Shown: positions 56,808 to 64,000 of the stretch, piece after piece | How positions within the stretch are numbered: the first letter of the stretch is position 1 | How the letters are laid out: the number at the start of each line of letters is the position of its first letter | Origin: Populus alba | Taxonomy: Eukaryota; Streptophyta; Magnoliopsida; Malpighiales; Salicaceae | Direction of reading: 5' to 3' | Length of the DNA stretch: 64,000 nt | Assembly: GCF_005239225.2 (NCBI RefSeq) | Contig: NC_133294.1 | Span: forward strand, 992,001-1,056,000 | Program-made: the position numbers and the translations under genes | The notes under the pieces: generated by a model | What the model was told of the DNA's origin: nothing | The model's database searches: none | What the model saw: only the letters and a program-made list of their open reading frames with translations

Positions 56808-58912
56808 ATGCCGGGGAGATGTTATATTTGTAAAAGTGAGGGGCATCGATGGAGAGAGTGCCCGCATGTAGGCAGGGGCTGTTACTATTGTGGGGACATG
56901 AGTCACAGGAAGAAGGATTGTCCTCGTAGAACCATAGAGGGAGTCCATAGTCAGAGGACTGAGGTTCAGAGCCAGCAGCAATCAGTGACAGTTGATCGTC
57001 CAATCAGGTCTACTCAGTCAGGGACAAGTGCCACTCATGGGAGGCCCAGAAATCAAGAGGGGAGGACTCAGGGTCGGGTATATCACATGACCCATGAGGA
57101 TGTGGGAGTTGTACCTGATGTGGTGGCAGGTACTTTACAGTTAGATACAATACAAGTTTATGCTTTATTTGATCCTGGAGCTAGTCATTCCTTTATATCT
57201 TATAGAATTGTGAATAACTTGCGTATGTTATCTAGTAACTTGAGTATAAGGGTGACGGTTAGTACGCCTTTGGGAGAGAGTATACATATTGATGATATTT
57301 ATAGAGGGGTAAAACTATATATTGGAGGATTAGAGTTGAGGATAGATCTTATGCCGTTAGAGTTATATGATTTTGATGTGATTCTAGGTATGGATTGGCT
57401 AAGTAAACATAAGGCACAAGTGGATTGTTTTACCAAGACAGTGACAATCCAAGGAATAGGTGATAAAAGGGTAGTGTTTAAAGGGGAAAGAAGGGTAATT
57501 CCAAGCTGTGTAATTTCAGTCTTGGTTGCTAGAAAATTACTGAGAAAAGGTTGTTTTGCTTGGTTAGCCCATGTAAGAGAATCGGGGAAAGGTAGCATAG
57601 ATTTGGCTAGTATTCCTATTGTGAGGGAGTTTCGAGATGTATTTCCAGAAGAGCTGCCTGGATTACCTCCAATTAGAGAAATTGAAGTTTCCATAGAAAC
57701 TATTCCAGGAGTTTCTCCTATAGCCTAGTCTCCTTATAGGATGGCACCTATGGAATTGGCAGAACTAAAGGTCCAACTTCAGGAATTGTTAGATAAAGGC
57801 TTCATTTGGCCTAGTAACTCGCCATGGGGAGCTCCGGTATTGTTTGTAAAGAAGAAGGATGGCACCCTTCGTTTGTGCATTGATTATCGTCAATTGAATA
57901 AAGTGACGGTGAAGAACAGATACCCACTTCCACGAATAGATGACTTGTTTGATTAGTTAAAGGGTGCTAGAGTGTTCTCTAAGATAGATCTGAGATCTGG
58001 ATACCACCAGTTGAGAATCAAGGAACAAGACATACAAAAGACTGCCTTCCGAACCCGTTATGGGCATTATGAGTTTTCAATGATGCCTTTCGGGTTAACC
58101 AATGCTCCAGCCATGTTTATGGATTTGATGAATCGGGTGTTTCGGCCTTACCTGGACCAATATGTGGTTGTATTTATCGATGATATTCTGGTATATTCCA
58201 ACTCTCACTTAGAGCATGAACAACATCTAAGGGTTGTGCTACAGACTTTAAGGGAAAATCAATTATATGCAAAACTGGATAAGTGTGAGTTCTGGCTCAA
58301 GGAAGTAGTATTTTTAGGCCATGTGATATCCGCAGAAGGAATAATTGTGGATCCAAGAAAGGTCGAGGCCGTGTTAAAATGGAAAAGACCTACCAATGTG
58401 ACAGAAATCCGGAGTTTCTTGGGTCTTACCGGATATTACGGGAGGTTTATTGAAGGATTCTTCACCATAGCATCACCTTTAACCAAGTTGACTTGCAAGG
58501 AAGTCAGGTTTGTTTGGTCGGAAGAGTGTGAAGCGAGCTTTCGAGAACTGAAGGAAAGGCTCACTTCTGCTCCTGTGCTGGCCCTTCCATCGGGGATAGA
58601 AGGGTTTGTGGTATATAGTGATGCCTCAAGAAGGGGCCTGGGATGTGTATTGATGCAACACAGTCGAGTGATTGCTTATGCATCAAGACAGTTAAAGTCA
58701 CATGAGGTGAATTACCCGGTTCATGACCTAGAACTTGCAGCGGTGGTGTTTGCTTTAAGAGTATGGAGACATTATTTGTATGGGACACAAGTCCAAATCT
58801 TTACAGACCATAAAAGTCTGAAGTATTTAATGTCACAGAAGGAGTTGAACATGCGACAGAGAAGATGGTTAGAGTTAATAAAGGATTACGATTGTGTGAT
58901 TGACTATTATCA
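56808..58912 (+). pseudogene. Ty3/Gypsy gag-pol, interrupted
   Basis: One reading frame contains two gag CCHC zinc knuckles (CYICKSEGHRWREC and CYYCGDMSHRKKDC), a protease core FDPGASHSFIS, reverse transcriptase ([14 protein letters not shown]; catalytic [10 protein letters not shown]) and RNase H ([27 protein letters not shown]). Protease, then reverse transcriptase, then RNase H is the Gypsy order. Two in-frame TAG codons (57,726 and 57,954) break pol. A stop just upstream of 56,808 and the missing gag core show the 5' side is also decayed. RNase H similarity ends at about 58,912, before any integrase, close to the LTR of a second Gypsy element on the opposite strand. Possibly of the chromovirus (Tekay/Del) group; unverified. 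Confidence 0.9.
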
Positions 58913-58942
58913 CACCCCCACCACAAAAAATTATTTTATAAA

Positions 58943-61564
58943 TGGCGCGACATCGGCTAGCGATTTTCGTTGTGTTCTAATGATTTGGTTCTTTGGAATC
59001 GCCACCTAGTATTTGGTCACTAGGAACCCTAACTGGTCTTTCAGAGATTCTAAGGCAAGGGACTGGTTGCGTAAAGGGAAGGTACTAGCACCCCTAGTAC
59101 GCCTTACCTAAGGTAAGCTGCTTGGTGTTTGGTTTGCTCTATAGTCTATGGTGTTGGTGTCTTCTAAACCCGTCAATTTATTTTAGATAGAAATCTAAGG
59201 AAATTCCATGTGCTATGAAAGTTTGTTTTTCCCTTAGTATTTCAAGAGTTGGCGACTCGTAAATCGCAAGGAAAAGGAAAAAAAAAAAAGAACGAAGAAA
59301 ATTTCACAACTCTTAAAAAAAACAATTTTATACTTTCACGACTCGTAAACCGTGGAGTAAAAAAATTAAAATTTTGAAATGTCCTCGATTACAACCAAAG
59401 CTTCTTTCAAACATGTGCGCTGATTTATTACTCCCAATAATATTTTGGATGTTTGTCATTTTAAGGATTTCTTCATCCAAACATTAGCGGTGAATAATAA
59501 CTACAATTTCTCCTCCCAAAATAAGATTTTTTATAGTTTTTGGAATATTGGCCAATACCCTTGGGAGTTTTACAAACATGTTGCAAAATCCACAAATGCA
59601 AGAAAATAATTTGTGTTTAAGAAATCTATGCGAAAACACACCTTCAACACTTCCAATATTTTTTTTTTTATAAATAAAAAAGAAAATTCAAAACATGTTA
59701 GAGTAGTGGCCGTATGCAACACGCAAGAAAAACATTTTTTTTTTTACAAAAACGGGTGTTTTTAAACACTGAAATTATATCCCCATAATATAAAAAAATC
59801 AATGTATATAAAAAACAATATATATATGAAAAGCAAACAACAATATATTTTTTAGACTTTTTGAAAATTTTTTATTTTTTTATTATTATTATTTTTTAAA
59901 ATATATATATATATACACACACACACCCACACATGCATAATATAATAATATACTAATATAATATAATATTAATATATTAAATGTGCTGGGTTGGCCCAAC
60001 TAACTGGGCCGGACTCCAGCCCTAAAAATCGTTGGGCCGGACTCGGCCCAACAGCAACCTACTTTGGTCTGGGCCGGACCGGCCCAGACCCATATCATTG
60101 GGCCAGACCCTGTCTGGCCCAACAAAAAAAGGAAATGAACGGGGGGGGAATTATTCCCCCCCCCGCCTCCTGCATGCAGGGGGCATGAATTTAAACAAGA
60201 TTAACAAAAAAATGTGCAGGGGAGGAGGCGTACCTGGCGCGGCGGAGACGATGGCTTGCTGGCGGTACTGCGGTGGAGGCGGTGGCAGTGACCTAACTCA
60301 TGTCGGCTCCTCACGGCGAATTCCAAGTGGTCCGGCGACGTCCTCTCGGTTCGTTTGCTTGGTTTCGGTTTTCTCTCTTCCTTCCCGGTTTCAAACCTTC
60401 CCTTTGCTTTCGGTTTTCTTGGGTCTCTCCTCTGTTATGGTGTTTCTCTCTCTTCCTCTCTCTCTCACTGTCTCGGTTTTTCTTTCTTTTTCGGGTCCCT
60501 CTTTCCGTTCCTCCTCCTTTCTACACTCTGTTTTCTTCTCTATTTATAGGGATATCGGGGCGTGAACGCGTGGGGAGCGAGGCGTGCTGGTCGGTCGGTC
60601 GGCAGGCGCCGCTGCCAAGGTGCTTCTCTCGGTTTCGGTGGCGCGGCAGGTGGTCGGCCAGTGGCTTCGGTTTCGGGGGTCCCAAGGCGTGGAGCGTCGG
60701 GCCATGGCACGTGAGGAGAGAGGCGGGGACAAAAACCCCGGTTTTCCTCTTCTCTGCTACGCCTGCGGGGGGGAAGAAGAAGAGAAACAGTGCCGTTCAA
60801 AACGGCACCGTTTGGTCTTTTTTTTTTTTTTTTTAAACGCATGAAACGACGTCTTTTTGGTGAAAACGCGCCGTTTCATTTAAAAGTGGTGCCAGAAACG
60901 CGCCAACGTTCACATCAGTCCCCCAATTATTTTTGTTCCTTTCAATTACGTCCCTGCCAATTTCGGTCTTGTCCGCCTAGTTGGCCGCCTTTTCCACTTT
61001 GGTCCTTGGTCTCTGATTTATGCAATTTAGCCCTCAATTGATCAATAAACTTCCAATTTCTTCAATTAGGCCCCTCAATCAATTCCAAACAGCCCCCTAT
61101 CTTTGCGCCTTTTCCAAATTGGTCCCTGGTTTCGGATTTTCACAATTAAACCCCTAATTGGCCATTAAACTTCAATATTTGTGCAATTAAGCCCCTGATT
61201 TGACTTAATAAAATCCTAAAAATTATAATTTGGCCCCAGAACTTAAATTTCTTCAATTTAAAGCCCAAATTGACTTAAAAATCAATTTTTCTTGCAATCA
61301 AATCCCCTATAAATCCAATTAAAAAAAATCAATTAAACCCATAAACATCCAAATTTGGGCTTCTCTCCTCAAAATTCAAAATTCCTTCTCAATAGGGTTC
61401 TCATCCTTCAAGAATATATTGTCAAAAATCCAATCTTTGTATCTTTATACTCCTTGACCAATTTTCTGACCATTTTCCGAGCGCTTCTGCCTCCTGTTAT
61501 TTTTCTAACCTTCTTTGGCTATTTATTTTATTTTTTTACGGGGACCCAAAAATGGGTTACAACA
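58943..61564 (-). mobile_element. LTR of a Tat/Ogre-type Gypsy element
   Basis: On the minus strand this 2.62-kb block starts TGTTGTAACCC (61,564) and ends TCGCGCCA (58,943), giving TG...CA ends. It directly follows a polypurine tract. A TATA box (60,548-60,541) splits it into a U3 of about 1 kb and a long R-U5 of about 1.6 kb. The wording is typical of long LTRs of this group (GGACCAAA-type stretches, AAACGGTGCCGTTTT palindromes, and near the low end a GGAATCGCCACCTAGTATTTGG segment read on the plus strand). It lies beside the broken RNase H of the older Gypsy element. The low end is uncertain by about 30 bp, and no target duplication could be checked. Confidence 0.65.
60541..60548 (-). promoter_or_regulatory. 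LTR TATA box
   Basis: CCTATAAATAGAG on the minus strand, followed by an A/G-rich leader, inside the long LTR and oriented with the integrase. It is the probable retrotransposon promoter. Confidence 0.6.
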
Positions 61565-61580
61565 GATGCCCCCTCTTTAT
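61565..61580 (-). other. Polypurine tract
   Basis: AAAGAGGGGGCATC on the minus strand abuts the LTR start TGTTG. This is the position of the primer for plus-strand DNA synthesis in LTR retrotransposons, and it fixes both the orientation of the element and this LTR edge. Confidence 0.7.
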
Positions 61581-61711
61581 AGAGCTTACGGAACAAAGGT
61601 TTTGCGTAGTAAGTTTTATAAAGATAGTCCCAACTAAACTCCCAAAAACTGATCTGGTCAAAGCTTGATCGATCTGAAACTCTTTCTTTACAACAATCCT
61701 CTTCGGCCATC

Positions 61712-62609
61712 GGAATCCCATCTGGCAATTCCCTTTAACGAAAATGAAATATGAGGTCCCTTCTGGCGACTCCTTTTGACAAATATCCAAATGCGAGATC
61801 CCTTCTGGCGATCTCCTTTAATCAAACTTAGAATCCTATCTGGGATTCCTATTAACAAACATGAAGTATGAGGTCCCATCCGGCGACCTCCCAAAATAGT
61901 GAAACACGAAATCCCTTCTGGCGATTTCAAACAACCTGGAATCCCATCTGGCGATTCTTTTTAACCAACATTAAGTGTGAGGTCCCATCTGGCGACCTCC
62001 ATAATAGTGAAACACGAGATCCCTTTTAGCGATCTCAAGCAACCTGGAATCCCATTTGGCGATTCCTTTTAACCAACGTGAAGTGTGAGGTCCCATCTGG
62101 CGACCTCCACAATAGTGAAACACGAGATCCCTTCTGGCGATCTCAAGCAACCTGGAATCCCATCTGGCGATTCCTTTTAACCAACATTAAGTGTGAGGTC
62201 CCATCTGGCGACCTCCACAATAGTGAAACACGAGATCCCTTCCGGCGATCTCAAGCAACCTGGAATCCCATCTGGCGATTCCTTTTAACCAACGTGAAGT
62301 GTGAGGTCCCATCTGGCGACCTCCACAATAGTGAAACACGAGATCCCTTCTAGCGATCTCAAGCAACCTGGAATCCTATCTGGCGATTCCTTTTAACCAA
62401 CATGAAATACGAGGTCCCATCTGGCGACCTCCAAATAGTGAAACACGAGATCCCTTCTGGCGATCTCACACAACTTGGAATCCCATCTGGCGATTCCTTT
62501 TATTCAAAGCTGAAATATGAAGTTCCTTCTGGCGATCTTCATCGAAAAACAAGATCCCTTCTTGCGATATCTTTTAACCAAACAACTTGGAATCCCATCT
62601 GACGATTCC
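61712..62609. repeat. Array of 25 hairpins with compensating stems
   Basis: A 108-bp unit repeats from about 61,930 to 62,480. Each unit holds three hairpins that share the core CCC(A/T)TCTGGCGA but have different stems: GGAATC/GATTCC, GAGGTC/GACCTC and GAGATC/GATCTC. Outliers include GAAATC/GATTTC at 61,908 and AAGAT/ATCTT at 62,551. Both arms change together, so pairing is kept while sequence varies. The array lies in the 3' noncoding part of the Tat-type element, between integrase and polypurine tract. Because 108 is a multiple of three it also leaves short open frames; these are not believed to be genes. Confidence 0.9.
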
Positions 62610-63282
62610 CTTTTACCAATTGCTATCGATGTCGTTCTTCCTGCTGGCAGGGTTTGAAAAATATTATCTTCTCTTCTTGTTGTTCTAGACTCAACTCAAT
62701 GATTCTTTCTTCGTCCACAATCTCGTTGGAATGCACTAAGATCTCCTCATGTAACGATAAAAAACATACGTGCAATGACTTTATGATTAGATGCAATGCA
62801 TGCATTCGTACCTGGTTTTGAAACATAGGCCCCCATCCTCTTTTCTAGTTCATGAGACTCCCTCGTAACATGAGCTTGCTTTTGAAGTCGTATGCCGGAT
62901 TCATCTCTCGTGTTGCCTTTTTTACTTATCATATTCTTGGAGAAGAAGTATTTGACTTTCCTCAAGTAGTCCTTTTCTCAAAATGTAAGACTTGTTCTAT
63001 GCCTTTATGTCATGCTTTTGTCAAATGCTTTAGCTTGGTTTTCAAATCTATAGGCTTCCATAAAACTTTTCATAAAACATCTTGTATTGCCCCCAATGTA
63101 GAGGTGTGATCCTAGTTTGAGCTTTTATATAGAGAAGAAATTCGTTCAGTCGATGCTAAACTTTTTAAATGAGTAAGGAGATGCACTGTTGGGATTAATG
63201 CAAAAATGATTGTTGTGAGATCAATGCACAAAAGGAAAGAAATCAATGGCCAAACTTTGCTTTATTGATTTAAGGAACTACA
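62610..63282 (-). other. 3' noncoding region of the Tat-type element
   Basis: No coding frame with family features lies between the integrase stop and the hairpin array. It is part of the internal 3' region of the retrotransposon. Short open frames here lack any recognisable domain. Confidence 0.6.
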
Positions 63283-63999
63283 TCAAGCGTAATATCTTTT
63301 TACAGAGTCAGAATTCACAGGTCGAACTAGGTCTTCTCCATCCATTCTAGCTAACTTCAACGCTCCTCCTGAGAATGCCTTTGTTACTACATAAGGACCC
63401 TCATAATTTGGTGCCCATTTGCTTTGATCATCTCCGGGTAATGACGATATTTTCTTCAATACTAGATCCCCTTCTTGAAACAAACGCGGTCTAACCTTCT
63501 TATCATACGCCTTAGCCATTCGTTTCTGGTAAAGTTGGTGATGACATATTGCGGCCATCCTCTTTTCGCTGATCAAGTTCAATTGTTCGTATCTCACTCT
63601 GGCCCACTCGGCCTCTTCTATCTCAGAATCTATTAACACTCTTAACGATGGGATTTCCCCTTTCAAAGGCATCACTGCCTCCATACCGTACACCAAAGAA
63701 TACGGGGTAGTCCCTGTTGAGGTTCGAACTGCGGTGCGATATGCATGAAGGGCAAATGGTAACATCTCATGCCAATCCTTATAGGTGACTACCATCTTCT
63801 GAACAATCTTTTTGACATTCTTGTTAGCAGCTTCTACCGCCCCATTCATCTTTGGTTTATATGGCGAAGAATTGGAATGCTTGATTTTCCATTTAGTGCA
63901 GAGCTCTATTATCATCTTGCCGTTGAAATTCTGGGCATTATCAGTTATAATCCTTTCTGGGGGACTATACCGACATATCAAATCTCTCTCAATAAATTT
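63283..63999 (-). CDS. Gypsy integrase, C-terminal part (Tat/Ogre type)
   Basis: An open frame of 238 codons enters from beyond the right edge and ends at 63,283. It has the catalytic Asp in IITDNAQNF and the catalytic Glu in NGAVEAANK, with exactly 35 residues between them (DD35E spacing). The C-terminal part with GDLVLKKI, a WAPNYEGPYVVTKAFSGGAL stretch and a final KRYYA is typical of the Tat branch (Ogre/Retand). Integrase inserts the DNA copy into the host chromosome. No stops or frameshifts are present in this part, unlike the two other retroelements in the window, so this element may be younger. The 5' portion lies outside the window. No chromodomain follows. Confidence 0.88.
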   Translation of the reverse strand, partial: KFIERDLICRYSPPERIITDNAQNFNGKMIIELCTKWKIKHSNSSPYKPKMNGAVEAANKNVKKIVQKMVVTYKDWHEMLPFALHAYRTAVRTSTGTTPYSLVYGMEAVMPLKGEIPSLRVLIDSEIEEAEWARVRYEQLNLISEKRMAAICHHQLYQKRMAKAYDKKVRPRLFQEGDLVLKKISSLPGDDQSKWAPNYEGPYVVTKAFSGGALKLARMDGEDLVRPVNSDSVKRYYA

Positions 64000-64000
64000 C

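Noticed and set aside
60032..60844. Several overlapping frames of 60-178 codons in the Gypsy LTR
   Set aside because: Low-complexity Ser/Phe/Leu- and Arg-rich reading of GC- or CT-rich LTR leader DNA, overlapping in several frames, with no domain.
62078..62602. Repeat protein of 36-residue units in the hairpin array
   Set aside because: The frame stays open only because the unit is 108 bp. Small indels break it nearby, and conservation follows paired arms rather than codons.

Overview
The window is nuclear DNA of a dicot plant, most likely a poplar or willow (Salicaceae). The evidence is AT-rich intergenic DNA, genes with GT-AG introns, plant cell-wall and defence genes, and Copia, Gypsy and tRNA-derived SINE elements that look like Salicaceae families. 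The species is inferred; no database was searched.

Layout. Bases 1-14,669 are a tandem array of a 148-bp satellite, about 95 copies, with a 500-N assembly gap at 9,023-9,522. The left part is nearly uniform; copies to the right of the gap are diverged. The array ends inside exon 2 of a PR-10/Bet v 1 gene (minus strand), truncating it and giving it a short satellite-encoded tail. An intact PR-10 paralogue lies 4.55 kb further on (19,093-19,686). An XTH cell-wall enzyme gene follows (22,554-24,107, minus); one of its splice acceptors reads GG instead of AG.

Bases 24-32.6 kb are gene-poor and hold SINEs, a small palindrome-ended element and a decayed PPR fragment. An intronless OST3/OST6 subunit gene (32,707-33,768) and an NTF2-like gene (38,615-39,135) follow, separated by intergenic DNA that contains a second, rearranged PPR/OST3-tail remnant. 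After an LTR-like remnant (about 42.2-43.8 kb) comes a complete two-exon pectin methylesterase gene with a PMEI pro-region (46,871-49,310). A frameshifted, truncated paralogue (51,374-51,851) is cut off by a decayed Copia element on the minus strand (51,852 to about 55,690).

The right end is nested retrotransposon DNA. A Ty3/Gypsy gag-pol with two stop codons (plus strand, 56,808-58,912) is broken by a second Gypsy element of Tat/Ogre type on the minus strand. That element shows a 2.6-kb LTR (58,943-61,564), a polypurine tract, an unusual array of 25 hairpins with compensating stem changes (61,712-62,609), and an open integrase frame running off the window edge.

The genes are ordinary single-copy or tandem-family plant genes and form no operon or pathway. 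PR-10, XTH and pectin methylesterase fit defence and wall remodelling; OST3/6 and NTF2 are housekeeping. The shared theme is local duplication: both the PR-10 pair and the pectin methylesterase pair are about 4.5-kb tandem duplications in which one copy was destroyed by repeat DNA. The observations most worth a second look are the hairpin array with compensating stems, the SINE dimer carrying an antisense tRNA-His half, and the PR-10/satellite fusion frame.
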